Assembly: GCF_002209535.1 (NCBI RefSeq)
Contig: NZ_NJIG01000001.1
Coordinates: 372,001 to 436,000 of the forward strand
Direction: 5' to 3'
DNA length: 64,000 bases
DNA from: Achromobacter marplatensis
GTDB taxonomy: Bacteria; Pseudomonadota; Gammaproteobacteria; Burkholderiales; Burkholderiaceae_B
Shown one piece after another: positions 26,064-36,430 of this stretch. Both the position numbers and the translations under genes were made by a program. Numbering within the stretch: the stretch's first letter is position 1; every line of letters starts with the position of its first letter. The notes under the pieces are model-generated. The model did no database searches. It saw only the letters and a list, made by a program, of their open reading frames with translations, and was not told the origin of the DNA.

Positions 26064-26573
26064 ATGAGCCCCTCTCTGATCGCGTCGTCGGCCCATTTGG
26101 CCGGCGGCAGCGCGCCTGACCTGTCCGAAGTCGAATTCGGCCTGATGATCGCCAGCCATGCCTTCGACCGCTGGACGGTGCGGTGCATGGCCGCTGCCGG
26201 CCTGCCTGAGTTGACGCCTACCGATGTCATGGTCTTCCATCACGTCTACCACCGGCAGCGTCCGAAGAAGCTGGCCGACATCTGCTTCACCCTCAATGTC
26301 GAAGACACGCACATCGTCAGCTACGCCCTGAAGAAACTGGATCGCCTGGGCGTAGTGCAAGGCGAGCGCAGCAGCAAGGAAGTCTTCTATTGCGTCACGC
26401 CCCAGGGCGCGGCCATCCTCAAGCGCTATGGCGAAATCCGCGAACAATGCCTGACAGCGGGCCTGGACGGACCGGGCGGCGGCGGCCTGGAGTTCAGCCG
26501 CCAATTGGCCCACACCTTGCGCGCGCTATCGGGCCTCTACGACCAGGCGGCCCGCGCGGCAACCTCTCTCTGA
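26064..26573 (+). CDS. MarR-like winged-helix transcriptional regulator
   Basis: A 169-residue DNA-binding protein. The helical region from [20 protein letters not shown] precedes a winged helix in which [20 protein letters not shown] leads into [20 protein letters not shown] and [20 protein letters not shown] (wing). It is a subgroup of winged-helix proteins related to MarR. It sits 80 bp upstream of the 5-oxoprolinase gene on the same strand, with a perfect inverted repeat in its own upstream region, so it probably controls both itself and that gene. Effector unknown; a product or substrate of the oxoprolinase is the likely candidate. Confidence 0.85.
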   Translation: MSPSLIASSAHLAGGSAPDLSEVEFGLMIASHAFDRWTVRCMAAAGLPELTPTDVMVFHHVYHRQRPKKLADICFTLNVEDTHIVSYALKKLDRLGVVQGERSSKEVFYCVTPQGAAILKRYGEIREQCLTAGLDGPGGGGLEFSRQLAHTLRALSGLYDQAARAATSL

Positions 26574-26653
26574 TATCCGTTCGGGCACGACCCCGTCTCC
26601 TGCAATCCGACCGCGGCGATACGCGCCGTGGCCGTTCGTTTTCAAGGACATGT

Positions 26654-29600
26654 ATGAAGAAGTGGCAATTCTGGATTGATCGTGGGGGCACCTTCACCGA
26701 CATCGTGGCGCGCCGCCCCGATGGCACCACCACCACGGCGAAGATGCTGTCGGAGAACCCCGAGCAGTACCGCGACGCGGCGGTGGCCGGCATCCGCAAG
26801 CTGCTGGGCGTGGCGCCCGGCCAGCCGGTGCCGGTCGAGCAGGTCGAATGCGTGAAGATGGGGACCACCGTCGCGACCAACGCCTTGCTGGAACGCAAGG
26901 GCGAACGCACCTTGCTGGTCACCACCCGAGGCTTTCGCGATGGCTTGCGCATCGCCTACCAGAACCGGCCACGGCTGTTTGACCGCAACGTGATGCTGCC
27001 GGAAATGCTGTACGAATCCGTCGTGGAGGCCGATGAGCGCGTGGCGGCCGATGGCGAGGTCATCCGCGACCTGGACGAGGCCGGCCTGCGCCTGAGCATG
27101 CAGGCGGCGTATGACAGCGGCATTCGCGCGGTCGCGATCGTCTTCATGCACGCCTGGCACGCCACCGCGCACGAACAGCGCGCCGCCCGCATCGCCCGCG
27201 ACATCGGGTTCACGCAGGTTTCGGCTTCGCACGAGGTCAGCCCGCTGATCAAATTCGTCTCGCGTGGCGACACCACGGTGGTGGACGCTTACCTGTCTCC
27301 CATCCTCAAGCGCTATGTGGACCAGGTGGCCGGCGAACTGCCGGGCATCCGCCTCATGTTCATGCAATCCAGCGGCGGCCTGACCGACGCGCACCGCTTC
27401 CGCGGCAAGGACGCGATCTTGTCCGGGCCGGCCGGCGGCATCGTGGGCATGGTGCGCACCAGCGAAATCGCCGGCTTCCCGAAGGTGATCGGTTTCGACA
27501 TGGGCGGCACCTCGACCGACGTGTCCCATTACGCGGGTGAGTTCGAGCGCGAGTTCGAAACGCAGGTGGCGGGCGTGCGCATGCGCGCGCCCATGATGAG
27601 CATCCATACGGTGGCTGCTGGCGGCGGGTCGATCCTGCATTTTGACGGCGCGCGTTTGCGCGTGGGGCCCGATTCCGCAGGGGCCAACCCCGGACCCGCC
27701 TGCTATCGCCGGGGCGGCCCGCTGGCCGTGACCGACTGCAACGTGCTGCTGGGCAAGATCCAGCCGGATTTCTTCCCCAAGGTGTTCGGCCCCGAGGCCA
27801 ACGAAGCGCTGGACCGCGATGCCGTGGTCCAGCGCTTTACCGCCATGTCCGACGAGGTGCGCGCCGCGACCGGCCGCGAGATGTCGCCGGAGCAATTGGC
27901 CGAAGGCTTTCTCGAGATCGCCGTGGGCAATATGGCGGAAGCCATCAAGCGCATTTCGGTGCAGCGCGGCCACGACGTCACGGAATACGCGCTGACCGTA
28001 TTCGGCGGCGCCGGTGGCCAGCATGCCTGCCTGGTGGCCGATGCCCTGGGCATGACGACGGTTTTCGCGCACCCGCTGGGTGGCGTGCTGTCGGCCTATG
28101 GCATGGGGCTGGCCGACCAGACGGACATGCGCCAGAAGACCGTGGAAAAGGTGCTGGACGCGGGCCTGATGGGCCAGCTGAAAGACGAACTGGATGAATT
28201 GGCCGGGCAAGCGGTGGGTGAACTGCGCCGTCAGCACGTGCCTGACGGCGACATCAGCGTCCAACGCCGGCTGCACCTGAAGTACCGCGGTACCGACACC
28301 GCGCTGGAAGTCGCGTTCTCGGACCTGGAGCAGGCGCGCAGCGACTTCGAAGCGGCGTATCGCCAACGCTATTCCTTCCTGATGCCCAATCGCGAACTGG
28401 TGGTTGAAACCATCTCGGTGGAAGCCACGGGCGGCGGCGAACGCGTCGGCGAAGCCTCGGTGTCGCGCACCCGCGAAGGCGCGCTGACGCCGCGTCGCGT
28501 GGTCAGCATGTACAGCGCCGGGGCCTGGCGCGACACGCCCTTGTTTGTGCGCGAAGACATGGCGGGCGGTGACGTGGTGGCGGGTCCCGCCATCATTTCC
28601 GAGCCCAACCAGACCACCGTGGTCGAACCGGGCTGGCAGGCCGAGTTGACGCTGCAGGACCATTTCGTGATCCGGCGCGTCGAAGTCCGCAAGGAACGCC
28701 GCGTGGTCGGCACGCAGGCCGACCCGGTCATGCTGGAGGTGTTCAACAACCTGTTCATGTCGATCGCCGAGCAGATGGGTTACCGGCTGCAGAACACCGC
28801 TTATTCGGTCAACATCAAGGAACGTCTGGATTTTTCCTGCGCCATTTTCGACGCGCAGGCCCGCCTGATCGCCAATGCGCCCCACATGCCGGTGCACCTG
28901 GGATCGATGGGCGAGTCCGTGCGTACGGTCATGAACGCGAACGCCGGGCGCATGATGCCCGGCGACGCCTACGTCGTGAACGATCCCTACCACGGCGGCA
29001 CGCACTTGCCGGACGTCACCGTCATCACGCCGGTGTTCGATCACGACGGGCGCCAGATTCTGTTCTATGTGGGTTCGCGCGGGCACCACGCCGATATCGG
29101 CGGCACGACCCCCGGTTCGATGCCGCCGGACTCCAAGACGGTGGAAGACGAAGGCGTGCTGTTCACCAACTTCCAGTTGGTGAAGAACGGCGAATTCCGC
29201 GAACAGGCCGCCCGGGACATCCTGGGCTCGGGCCGCTGGCCGGCGCGCAATCCGGACCAGAACATCGCTGACATGCACGCGCAGATCGCCGCCAACGAAA
29301 AGGGCGTGCAAGAGCTGCTGCGCATGTGCGACCACTTCGGGCTGGACGTCGTGCGCGCCTACATGGGCCACGTGCAGGACAATGCCGAAGAGGCGGTCCG
29401 CCGCGTGATTTCGGTCCTGAAGGATGGCAGCTACGAATACCCGCTGGACAACGGCGCGGTCATCCGCGTGGCGGTCAGGGTGGATACCGAGGCGCGCAGC
29501 GCCGTGGTGGATTTCACCGGCACCTCGGCGCAGTTGGACAACAACTTCAATGCGCCCGGGGCGATCGCCGTGGCCGCGGTGCTGTATGTGTTCCGGACCA

Positions 29601-30280
29601 TGGTCAACGACGACATCCCGCTGAACGACGGCTGCCTCGTGCCGCTGTCCATCATCGTGCCGGAAGGCTCGATGCTGCGCCCGAATCCTCCGGCGTCAGT
29701 CGTGGCGGGCAATGTCGAGACGTCCATGTGCATCGTCAACGCGCTGTACGGCGCGCTGGGCGTGCTGGCGGCCAGCCAGGGCACGATGAACAACTTCACG
29801 TTCGGCAACGCCCGCCACCAGTACTACGAGACCATCTCGGGCGGCACGGGCGCGGGTCCGGTGCGCATCGACGCCGCGGGTCCGCATGACGAGGGCTTCG
29901 CGGGCACGTCCGTCGTGCAGGCGCACATGACCAATTCGCGCCTGACGGATCCCGAAGTGCTGGAGTTCCGGTTCCCCGTCCGGCTGGAGTCCTACGAGAT
30001 CCGCAAGGGCTCGGGCGGCGCGGGCCGCTATCCGGGCGGCGAAGGCGGCGTGCGCCGCATCCGCTTCCTGGAAGACATGACGGCGGCCATCCTGTCCAAC
30101 AACCGCCGGTTTGCGCCGTTCGGCCTGGGGGGCGGGCAACCGGGGTCTATGGGGCGCAATTCGGTCGAACGCGTCGACGGTTCCATCCAGGAGCTTGGCC
30201 CGCAAGACAGCGCCCAGCTGCATCCAGGCGATGTGTTCGTCGTGGAAACCCCGGGCGGGGGCGGTTACGGCGCGCTGTAA
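26654..30280 (+). CDS. 5-oxoprolinase / hydantoinase, fused HyuA-HyuB type
   Basis: A 1208-residue cytosolic enzyme expected to hydrolyse 5-oxo-L-proline to glutamate with ATP, or a hydantoin-like ring. The N-terminal HyuA part starts [20 protein letters not shown] and has the ASKHA-type phosphate motif [20 protein letters not shown] near residue 280, then [18 protein letters not shown]. The HyuB part starts near residue 690 ([20 protein letters not shown]) and includes [34 protein letters not shown] and a glycine-rich end ([12 protein letters not shown]). Length equals that of single-chain OPLAH enzymes. ATG at 26654 follows AAGGAC. The same frame is open for 88 codons upstream, but that part is antiphase to the regulator gene. 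Confidence 0.93.
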   Translation: MKKWQFWIDRGGTFTDIVARRPDGTTTTAKMLSENPEQYRDAAVAGIRKLLGVAPGQPVPVEQVECVKMGTTVATNALLERKGERTLLVTTRGFRDGLRIAYQNRPRLFDRNVMLPEMLYESVVEADERVAADGEVIRDLDEAGLRLSMQAAYDSGIRAVAIVFMHAWHATAHEQRAARIARDIGFTQVSASHEVSPLIKFVSRGDTTVVDAYLSPILKRYVDQVAGELPGIRLMFMQSSGGLTDAHRFRGKDAILSGPAGGIVGMVRTSEIAGFPKVIGFDMGGTSTDVSHYAGEFEREFETQVAGVRMRAPMMSIHTVAAGGGSILHFDGARLRVGPDSAGANPGPACYRRGGPLAVTDCNVLLGKIQPDFFPKVFGPEANEALDRDAVVQRFTAMSDEVRAATGREMSPEQLAEGFLEIAVGNMAEAIKRISVQRGHDVTEYALTVFGGAGGQHACLVADALGMTTVFAHPLGGVLSAYGMGLADQTDMRQKTVEKVLDAGLMGQLKDELDELAGQAVGELRRQHVPDGDISVQRRLHLKYRGTDTALEVAFSDLEQARSDFEAAYRQRYSFLMPNRELVVETISVEATGGGERVGEASVSRTREGALTPRRVVSMYSAGAWRDTPLFVREDMAGGDVVAGPAIISEPNQTTVVEPGWQAELTLQDHFVIRRVEVRKERRVVGTQADPVMLEVFNNLFMSIAEQMGYRLQNTAYSVNIKERLDFSCAIFDAQARLIANAPHMPVHLGSMGESVRTVMNANAGRMMPGDAYVVNDPYHGGTHLPDVTVITPVFDHDGRQILFYVGSRGHHADIGGTTPGSMPPDSKTVEDEGVLFTNFQLVKNGEFREQAARDILGSGRWPARNPDQNIADMHAQIAANEKGVQELLRMCDHFGLDVVRAYMGHVQDNAEEAVRRVISVLKDGSYEYPLDNGAVIRVAVRVDTEARSAVVDFTGTSAQLDNNFNAPGAIAVAAVLYVFRTMVNDDIPLNDGCLVPLSIIVPEGSMLRPNPPASVVAGNVETSMCIVNALYGALGVLAASQGTMNNFTFGNARHQYYETISGGTGAGPVRIDAAGPHDEGFAGTSVVQAHMTNSRLTDPEVLEFRFPVRLESYEIRKGSGGAGRYPGGEGGVRRIRFLEDMTAAILSNNRRFAPFGLGGGQPGSMGRNSVERVDGSIQELGPQDSAQLHPGDVFVVETPGGGGYGAL

Positions 30281-30290
30281 GGCCGCCGCC

Positions 30291-30324
30291 GATGTCCGGC
30301 TCCGATCAATCGGGGTCGGACATC
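30291..30324. terminator. hairpin between 5-oxoprolinase and C45 genes
   Basis: Bases 30291-30306 and 30309-30324 are complementary at 14 of 16 positions (outer arms GATGTCCG and CGGACATC). The innermost pairs must open to form the loop. It spans the stop codon of the C45 gene and lies 10 bp after the oxoprolinase stop. It has no T-run, so it may be a weak bidirectional terminator. Confidence 0.5.
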
Positions 30325-31340
30325 ACGTCCAACGCGATATCGGCCTTGGTCTTGCGGTCGTACACCCGCAAGGCCACTTCCTCGTCCCGGATTTCAAAGA
30401 CAGCGGTTGCCAGCGTATTTTCGCCGTCGGGGTCTTTGGCGTCCGTGCGCAGGATGGGCAGGGCGCCCAACGTGTCGTGCAGCGCGGCCAGCAGGTCCGT
30501 GCTATCGGTCTCGGGCGACCAGCCGTCCACGATCCCGTCGATCCGGTTCTGCCGTTCACGCGACGATTCGGTGATCACTTGCGGCTGGCCGCGGGTTTCC
30601 CGGTGCACCATGTGGTTGGCATGGCCGTAGCGCGTGCCGATCTCCAAAAAAGAGACCGCGCCGGGCGTGACCTCGGCGCTGATCAGGCGCGGGTCCGATG
30701 CGCTGCCCAGCGTATGGTGAAAGCCGCCGGAACGCGGCGTGTCGCGTAACAGGTCGGTGGCTTCGTCCAGCGTCGTGCAATCCAGCACGGCGCGCGCCAG
30801 CAGCATGCGCGGCACGCCGGCATGGCGCTGGCGGGTGCGCAGGTTGTTGATCGTTTGCACCAGGCCGGCCCGGTTGGCCCCGAAGGTATGGCCTGGCAGC
30901 GAGCCGGGGTAATAGAAGCTGAGATAGCCCGGCGCGTCGTCCAGGGCCACGTCCACCAGGTGGCAGCGCCCGTATAGATAGGGGTCGCCGTCTTCGTTGT
31001 GGCCGATCCAGCGTGACCCGTCCGCCGCCCTCAGGGCGACCGAGGTGCAGCCGTCCCCCGTGCTGTGCAGCAGGTCGCCGCGGCAGTTCCACAGCAGCAC
31101 GTCTTCGACCGGCATGCGCAGCCCGTCAGCCAAGCCCTCAAGCTCTTCCCAGACCTGCGGCAGCGCCGCCCGGGCCTGCTGCCCAAGCTCGGCGACATAG
31201 GCATGGCCGCGCCACGGGCGCAGGGCTTCCCAGGTGCCGCTTTGGTTCAAATACGCCGACATGAGGGGACGGGCCAGCTTGCCCAGCGCCTGACCGACCT
31301 GGCGCCGATTTCCGGCAATGCGTACATATTTGTAGGGCAT
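30306..31340 (-). CDS. C45-family Ntn-hydrolase (acyl-CoA:6-APA acyltransferase-like)
   Basis: A 344-residue protein of the peptidase C45 / isopenicillin N acyltransferase family. The probable autocatalytic nucleophile is Cys98 in TGDGCTSVAL, after the conserved DVLLWNCRGDLL. Downstream are WIGHNEDGDPYLYGRC, YPGSLPGHTFGANRAGLVQT with INN, and an HTLGSASDPRLISAEVTPG region. Such enzymes are made as a precursor, cut themselves at the Cys, and hydrolyse or transfer acyl groups of amides. There is no signal peptide. Its start lies 166 bp from the divergent glutamine-type ABC operon, and its end converges on the oxoprolinase gene. True substrate unknown. Confidence 0.84.
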   Translation of the reverse strand: MPYKYVRIAGNRRQVGQALGKLARPLMSAYLNQSGTWEALRPWRGHAYVAELGQQARAALPQVWEELEGLADGLRMPVEDVLLWNCRGDLLHSTGDGCTSVALRAADGSRWIGHNEDGDPYLYGRCHLVDVALDDAPGYLSFYYPGSLPGHTFGANRAGLVQTINNLRTRQRHAGVPRMLLARAVLDCTTLDEATDLLRDTPRSGGFHHTLGSASDPRLISAEVTPGAVSFLEIGTRYGHANHMVHRETRGQPQVITESSRERQNRIDGIVDGWSPETDSTDLLAALHDTLGALPILRTDAKDPDGENTLATAVFEIRDEEVALRVYDRKTKADIALDVMSDPD

Positions 31341-31506
31341 GGGGATTCTCCGGGTGTCATGGGGATTGTAATTTTTCTAAGCTCTCTCGGGTGGGGACGG
31401 ATGCGTTAAGATCCCCAATAAGTTGCACCGGAGACCCCGGCGTAGCCCAGGAATCATGCCCCTACAACAACCCCGGGGTGCCGACGGTCCCCAAGAGGAG
31501 AGTTTC

Positions 31507-32259
31507 ATGATCAAACGTAAAGTCGCCGCCGCCTTGGTCGGCCTGTCCGTGGCCATGTTCGGCGCCGTCTCCGGCGCGCAGGCCCAAGGCAAGGAATTGG
31601 TGGTGGCCACCGATACCGCTTTCGTGCCGTTCGAATTCAAGCAGGGTAATACCTACGTGGGCTTCGACGTGGATCTTTGGGCAGCGGTCGCCAAGGAACT
31701 CAACCTGAAGTACAAGCTGCAGCCGATGGACTTCAACGGCATCATCCCGGGCCTGCAGACGAAGAACATCGACGCCGCGCTGGCAGGCATCACGATCCGC
31801 GACGACCGCAAGAAGGTCATCGACTTCTCTGATCCCTACTATGAAAGCGGCCTGGCCATCCTGGTGGGCGAGAAGAACACCGACATCAAGGACGCCAAGT
31901 CCCTGGCCGGCAAGACCGTCGCCGTCAAGACCGGCACCGCCACGGTGGACTTCCTGAAGGCGCAGGTGCCGGACGCCAAGCTCAAGCTCTTCCCGAACAT
32001 CGACAACGCCTACCTTGAACTGGCCACGGGCCGGGTGGACGCCGCCGTGCACGATACGCCCAACGTCCAGTACTACGCCAATACGGCGGGCAAGGGCCGT
32101 GTGAAGGTGGTCGGCTCGGTCAAGAGCGGCGACTTCTACGGCATCGCCTTCCCCAAGGGCAGCGAACTGGTCCCGCAGGTGAACAAGGCGCTGGCCACCC
32201 TGAAGGCTAACGGCCAGTACGACGCCATCTACGAAAAGTGGTTCGGCAAGAAGCCGTAA
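31507..32259 (+). CDS. glnH: glutamine-type ABC transporter substrate-binding protein
   Basis: A 250-residue periplasmic protein with signal peptide [20 protein letters not shown] up to AQA-QGKE. It resembles Gln[21 protein letters not shown] then [47 protein letters not shown], and the C-terminal [22 protein letters not shown] just before the ATG at 31507 fixes the start. It delivers glutamine or a similar polar amino acid to the two following genes. Confidence 0.93.
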   Translation: MIKRKVAAALVGLSVAMFGAVSGAQAQGKELVVATDTAFVPFEFKQGNTYVGFDVDLWAAVAKELNLKYKLQPMDFNGIIPGLQTKNIDAALAGITIRDDRKKVIDFSDPYYESGLAILVGEKNTDIKDAKSLAGKTVAVKTGTATVDFLKAQVPDAKLKLFPNIDNAYLELATGRVDAAVHDTPNVQYYANTAGKGRVKVVGSVKSGDFYGIAFPKGSELVPQVNKALATLKANGQYDAIYEKWFGKKP

Positions 32260-32419
32260 TTGATGCGAAGTCGCTTTGCATTCGGGGCCGCCCGCCGGTA
32301 ACGGGCTCCGGACGTTCCTGACCGGAGCGCCGGACGCCGGCGGACGGCCCCGCGCCGTTTCCGCCGGCGGGCAGGACCCGCCATGATGCGGCGCAAGATG
32401 GCGCCATAGGGGGAATATC

Positions 32420-33076
32420 GTGGAGTTTGACTGGGGTGTAATTCAAGACGCGTTACCCAATCTGCTTGAGGGTACGCTGATGACCATCAAGATCACGTTC
32501 TGGGGCTTGTTCGGCGGTTTCCTGCTGGGCGCGTTGTCGGGCGTGACGCGGGCTTATGGGCATCCGGTCCTGTCGGCCATCGCGCAGGTCTATGTCGCGG
32601 TCATCCGCGGCACGCCGATCGTCGTGCAGGTGATGTTCATCTACTTCGCCTTGCCGCTGCTGGTCAACATCCGCGTGGATGCGGAGTGGGCCGCCATCGT
32701 CACGCTCATCATCAACTCGGGCGCCTACATTTCCGAGATCGTGCGCGGTGCGCTGCTGTCGGTGCACAAGGGCCTGAAGGAAGCGGGCCAGGCAATGGGC
32801 CTGCCGTTCCACAAGATCCTGTTCCACATCATCGGGCCGGTGGCGTTTCGCCGCATGATCCCGCCGCTGGGCAACCAGTGCATCATCAGCCTGAAGGATT
32901 CCTCGCTGTTCATCGTGATCGGCGTGGCGGAACTGACGCGCCAGGGCCAGGAAATCATGGCCAGCAACTTCCGCGCCGTTGAAATCTGGTCGGCCGTCGC
33001 GATCGTCTACCTGATCCTGACCGGCCTGATGGCGCTGGGCCTGCACCTGGTGGAAAAGAGGATGCGCATACTATGA
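32420..33076 (+). CDS. glnP: glutamine-type ABC transporter permease
   Basis: A 218-residue membrane protein with five helices and the polar amino acid permease motif EAGQAMGLPFHKILFHIIGP (EAA loop). FEIRGTP-like residues occur as VYVAVIRGTPIVVQVMFIYF. The start is GTG at 32420 after AGGGGGAA. The 160 bp after the glnH-like gene contain no gene. It overlaps the ATPase gene by four bases (ATGA). Confidence 0.94.
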   Translation: MEFDWGVIQDALPNLLEGTLMTIKITFWGLFGGFLLGALSGVTRAYGHPVLSAIAQVYVAVIRGTPIVVQVMFIYFALPLLVNIRVDAEWAAIVTLIINSGAYISEIVRGALLSVHKGLKEAGQAMGLPFHKILFHIIGPVAFRRMIPPLGNQCIISLKDSSLFIVIGVAELTRQGQEIMASNFRAVEIWSAVAIVYLILTGLMALGLHLVEKRMRIL

Positions 33077-33801
33077 GCATGGTTGAATTTCATAACGTCA
33101 CCAAGAACTTCGGCGAATCCATGGTGCTCAACGGCATCTCGCTGAACATCGACGCGGGCGAGGTCGTGGTGGTGGTCGGGCCGTCGGGCTCGGGCAAGTC
33201 CACGTTCCTGCGGTGCATTAACGTGCTGGAAACGATCAATGGCGGCGACCTGCTCGTCGACGGACTTAGCGTGAAGGGCGATTCCGCCCAGGTGCGCGAG
33301 ATCCGCCGCGAGGCCGGCATGGTGTTCCAGCAGTTCAACCTGTTCCCGCAGATGACCGCGCTGGAGAACGTCATGTTCGGCCCGGTGCATACGCGCGGGC
33401 AAGACCGGGGCGAAGCGCGCAAGCTGGCCGAGGGGCTGCTGGACAAGGTGGGGCTGGGCGAACGCATGCACCACTATCCGGCAGAGCTATCCGGTGGCCA
33501 GCAGCAGCGCGTGGCCATTGCCCGGGCGCTGGCCATCAAGCCCAAGCTGATGCTGTTCGACGAGCCCACCTCCGCGCTGGATCCCGAACTGCGCCATGAA
33601 GTGCTGAAGGTCATGCGCGATCTGGCGGAAGAGGGCATGACGATGGTTGTCGTCACGCACGAAATGGAATTCGCGCGCAAGGTCGGCAGCCGACTGATCT
33701 TCATCGACGCCGGCAAGATCGCGCATGATGGGCCGCCCGCGGAATTGCTGAGCAACCCGCCCAGCCAACGCCTGAAGGATTTTCTGCAGCACGTGGCATG
33801 A
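33073..33801 (+). CDS. glnQ: glutamine-type ABC transporter ATP-binding protein
   Basis: A 242-residue ATPase with Walker A GPSGSGKST, Q-loop VFQQFNLFPQMTALENV, signature LSGGQQQRVAIARALAIKPK, Walker B LMLFDEPTSALDPEL and H-loop VVVTHEMEFARKV, all diagnostic of polar amino acid importers of the GlnQ/HisP class. It is the last gene of a three-gene operon and is followed by a bidirectional terminator shared with spoT. Confidence 0.95.
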   Translation: MSMVEFHNVTKNFGESMVLNGISLNIDAGEVVVVVGPSGSGKSTFLRCINVLETINGGDLLVDGLSVKGDSAQVREIRREAGMVFQQFNLFPQMTALENVMFGPVHTRGQDRGEARKLAEGLLDKVGLGERMHHYPAELSGGQQQRVAIARALAIKPKLMLFDEPTSALDPELRHEVLKVMRDLAEEGMTMVVVTHEMEFARKVGSRLIFIDAGKIAHDGPPAELLSNPPSQRLKDFLQHVA

Positions 33802-33816
33802 AGGGGTGTTAAACGT

Positions 33817-33847
33817 AAAAAAAGCCGGCGCAAGCGCCGGTTTTTTT
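33817..33847. terminator. bidirectional terminator between glnQ-like gene and spoT
   Basis: CCGGCGC (33825-33831) and GCGCCGG (33834-33840) form a GC stem, flanked by an A-run on the left and seven T residues on the right, so it works in both directions. It lies between two convergent genes. Confidence 0.93.
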
Positions 33848-33865
33848 ACGCCTGGACGAAAGGAC

Positions 33866-36160
33866 TTAGCCCTTCACCCGGACAATCTTCTGCACCTGGG
33901 GCACGTGGCGGATGGCGCGGATGACCTGGGCCAGATGCTTGCGGCTGTCGACCTGGATCGTCAGATGCAAAGACACCGTGGACACCGCGTCGTCGTGCAT
34001 CGTGACGTGCATGATGTTCGCGTCGGCGGCCGTGACTTCGGCCGCCAGGCGACCCAGCACCCCGCGTTCGTTGCGCGTGACGATGTCCAGGCGGGTCGCC
34101 AGGTGCTTGGCCGTGTGCGCGTCCCAGCCTACGTTGATCCAGCGTTCCGGTTCGCGCAGGCGCTGGCGCATGGCAACGGGGCAGTCGGCAGTGTGCACCA
34201 CCAGCCCATGTCCCATGCGCATGCCCGCCACGATCGGGTCACCGGGCAGCGGACCGCAGCAAGGCGCCAACTGCACGGCCTGGCCTTCGTTGCCCTGGAT
34301 CAGGATGGGGGCGCTGCGCGCCGAGGTTAGTTCGTCCACCGCGGCAGCGGTCGTGGCGACCAGTTGGTGCTCCGGCGCAAAGCGGCGTGCAACCACGGCT
34401 GCCAGGCGCTTGCCCAATCCGATATCGGCCAGGATTTCCTCGCGCGAACTGGCGCCGGTGCTGCGCGCCAGTTTTTGCCAGGCCGGGTCGTCGGTGGCGG
34501 GCATCGGCATGTGCAGCTCTTGCATCGCCTGGCTAAGCAGGCGTTCGCCGAAGGCCACCGATTCTTCGTACTTGACGGTGCGAAGGTAGTGGCGGATTTC
34601 AGAGCGGGCACGGCCCGTGCGCACATAGTTGAGCCATTGCGCATTGGGGCGCGATGCCGGCGAGGTCACGATTTCCACCGTGTCGCCGCTGTTCAACTCG
34701 GTGCGCAACGGCACGAACTCGCCGTTGACCTTGGCGGCCACCGCCTGGTTGCCGATGTCGGTGTGGATCGCATAGGCGAAGTCCACTGGCGTCGCGCCAC
34801 GGGGCAGGGAAATGATCTTGCCGCGCGGCGTGAACACGTACACGGCGTCCGGGAACAGGTCGACTTTGACGTGTTCCAGGAATTCACCGGAATCGCCCGT
34901 CTGGCTCTGGATGTCCAGCAGGGACTGCAGCCACTGGTGCGTGCGTTTTTGCAGGTCGTTCAGGGTCAGGTCGGCGCCCTTGTAGAGCCAGTGCGACGCC
35001 ACGCCTTCCTCGGCCACATGATGCATGTCGCGCGTGCGGAACTGGAATTCCACCGGCGTGCCGTAGGGGCCCACCAGCGTCGTGTGCAAGGACTGGTAGC
35101 CGTTCACCTTGGGAATGGCGATGTAGTCCTTGAACTTGCCGGGCACCGGGCGATACAGCTGGTGCAGGGTGCCCAGGGCCAGATAGCACTCGGGCAGGGT
35201 ATGGACGATGACGCGAAAGCCGTAGATGTCCAGGACATCGGAAAACGACTTCTTCTGGTCGACCATCTTGCGATAGATGCCATAGAGCGTTTTCTCGCGG
35301 CCGGTGACTTCGGCTTCGATACCGGCGGCGGGCAGCGAGGCGCGGACCGAATCGGCGATCTTTGTGATGACTTCGCGACGGTTGCCGCGCGCCGCCAGCA
35401 CGGCCTTGTACAGCACCTGGTAGCGGTTCGGGTACATGGCCGCGAAGCACAAGTCCTGCAGTTCGCGAAACAGCAGGTTCAAGCCCAGGCGATGGGCGAT
35501 GGGCGCGTAGATGTCCAGGGTTTCGCGGGCGATGCGCCGGCGTTTCTCCGGATTGACCGCGTCCAGCGTGCGCATGTTGTGCAGGCGGTCGGCCAGCTTG
35601 ATGAGGATGACGCGCACGTCGCGCGCCATCGCCAGCAGCATCTTGCGGAAGCTCTCGGCCTGTTGTTCGGCCTTGGTGGCGAAGTCGAGGCGGTCCAGCT
35701 TGGACAGGCCATCGACCAGTTCAGCGACTTCCGGGCCGAATTTCTCGGCCAGTTCGTGCTTGGCGATGCCTTGATCTTCCATCACGTCGTGCAGCAGGGC
35801 GGCCGACAACGCGTTGACGTCGAGCTTCCAGCCTGCGCAGATTTCAGTGACGGCGATGGGATGCGAGATATAGGGTGAACCGCTGGCGCGGAACTGGCCC
35901 AGATGCGCCTGGTCCGCGAAGCGATAGGCTTCGCGCACGCGCTCTACATCTTTCTTGTCGAGATAGCTGCCGATGATTTCGGTCAGCGGTGCCAGCGAAG
36001 CAACCGGCGAGGCGGTTGCGTCCGCCGCTTCTTGCGCGGCGACGGACGGTGGCGTAGCGAGTTTTTTGTCTTTCTTGCCCGTGCGGCGCCCAAGACGGGA
36101 GCCGGCACGTAGTGCGGCAAGCAGACCAGATGAAGCGTACTTCAGCCCGGGAAAAGCCAT
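33866..36160 (-). CDS. spoT: bifunctional (p)ppGpp synthetase/hydrolase
   Basis: A 764-residue stringent-response enzyme. An intact HD hydrolase domain is shown by YISHPIAVTEICAGW and ALLHDVMED with His124-Asp125. The synthetase domain follows (VLDIYGFRVIVHTLPECYLA, YIAIPKVNGYQSLHTTLVGP), then a TGS domain (VYVFTPRGKIISLPRGATPV, ~435-500) and a C-terminal ACT domain (VLGRLAAEVTAADANIMHVT). An N-terminal Lys/Arg-rich extension of about 50 residues precedes the HD domain compared with E. coli SpoT. The retained HD residues argue for SpoT/Rel rather than synthetase-only RelA. It lies 22 bp after rpoZ, the usual order. Confidence 0.96.
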   Translation of the reverse strand: MAFPGLKYASSGLLAALRAGSRLGRRTGKKDKKLATPPSVAAQEAADATASPVASLAPLTEIIGSYLDKKDVERVREAYRFADQAHLGQFRASGSPYISHPIAVTEICAGWKLDVNALSAALLHDVMEDQGIAKHELAEKFGPEVAELVDGLSKLDRLDFATKAEQQAESFRKMLLAMARDVRVILIKLADRLHNMRTLDAVNPEKRRRIARETLDIYAPIAHRLGLNLLFRELQDLCFAAMYPNRYQVLYKAVLAARGNRREVITKIADSVRASLPAAGIEAEVTGREKTLYGIYRKMVDQKKSFSDVLDIYGFRVIVHTLPECYLALGTLHQLYRPVPGKFKDYIAIPKVNGYQSLHTTLVGPYGTPVEFQFRTRDMHHVAEEGVASHWLYKGADLTLNDLQKRTHQWLQSLLDIQSQTGDSGEFLEHVKVDLFPDAVYVFTPRGKIISLPRGATPVDFAYAIHTDIGNQAVAAKVNGEFVPLRTELNSGDTVEIVTSPASRPNAQWLNYVRTGRARSEIRHYLRTVKYEESVAFGERLLSQAMQELHMPMPATDDPAWQKLARSTGASSREEILADIGLGKRLAAVVARRFAPEHQLVATTAAAVDELTSARSAPILIQGNEGQAVQLAPCCGPLPGDPIVAGMRMGHGLVVHTADCPVAMRQRLREPERWINVGWDAHTAKHLATRLDIVTRNERGVLGRLAAEVTAADANIMHVTMHDDAVSTVSLHLTIQVDSRKHLAQVIRAIRHVPQVQKIVRVKG

Positions 36161-36182
36161 GCTTGCCGCCCCCCGGAGACTA

Positions 36183-36386
36183 TCAGGTGGGAACTTTACG
36201 CAGCATTTCCACGCCGGTTAGGCCGCCCGCGATTTCGCGCAGTGCAGTGACCGTGGGCTTGTCTTTGCTGTCCAGGCGCGGGGCATGGCCCTGGGCCAAC
36301 TCGCGAGCGCGATACGTCGCGGCCAGCGTGAGCTTGAAACGGTTGGGGATTTGATTCAGACAGTCTTCGACGGTAATGCGAGCCAT
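36183..36386 (-). CDS. rpoZ: RNA polymerase omega subunit
   Basis: A 67-residue protein beginning [20 protein letters not shown], with [16 protein letters not shown] and the C-terminal [11 protein letters not shown], the standard omega sequence. It helps assemble the beta' subunit and in many proteobacteria supports ppGpp response at the polymerase. It lies between gmk (44-bp gap) and spoT (22-bp gap) on the same strand, a conserved operon order. Confidence 0.97.
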   Translation of the reverse strand: MARITVEDCLNQIPNRFKLTLAATYRARELAQGHAPRLDSKDKPTVTALREIAGGLTGVEMLRKVPT

Positions 36387-36430
36387 TAGGACACCTGGTG
36401 CTGATGGATGATAGGGAGAATGCGTTCGGC

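Noticed and set aside
26642-29371. 909-codon open frame antisense to the 5-oxoprolinase gene
   Set aside because: Its translation is His/Gln/Arg-rich without recognisable domains, as expected from the complement of high-GC coding sequence; the opposite strand has clear HyuA/HyuB motifs.
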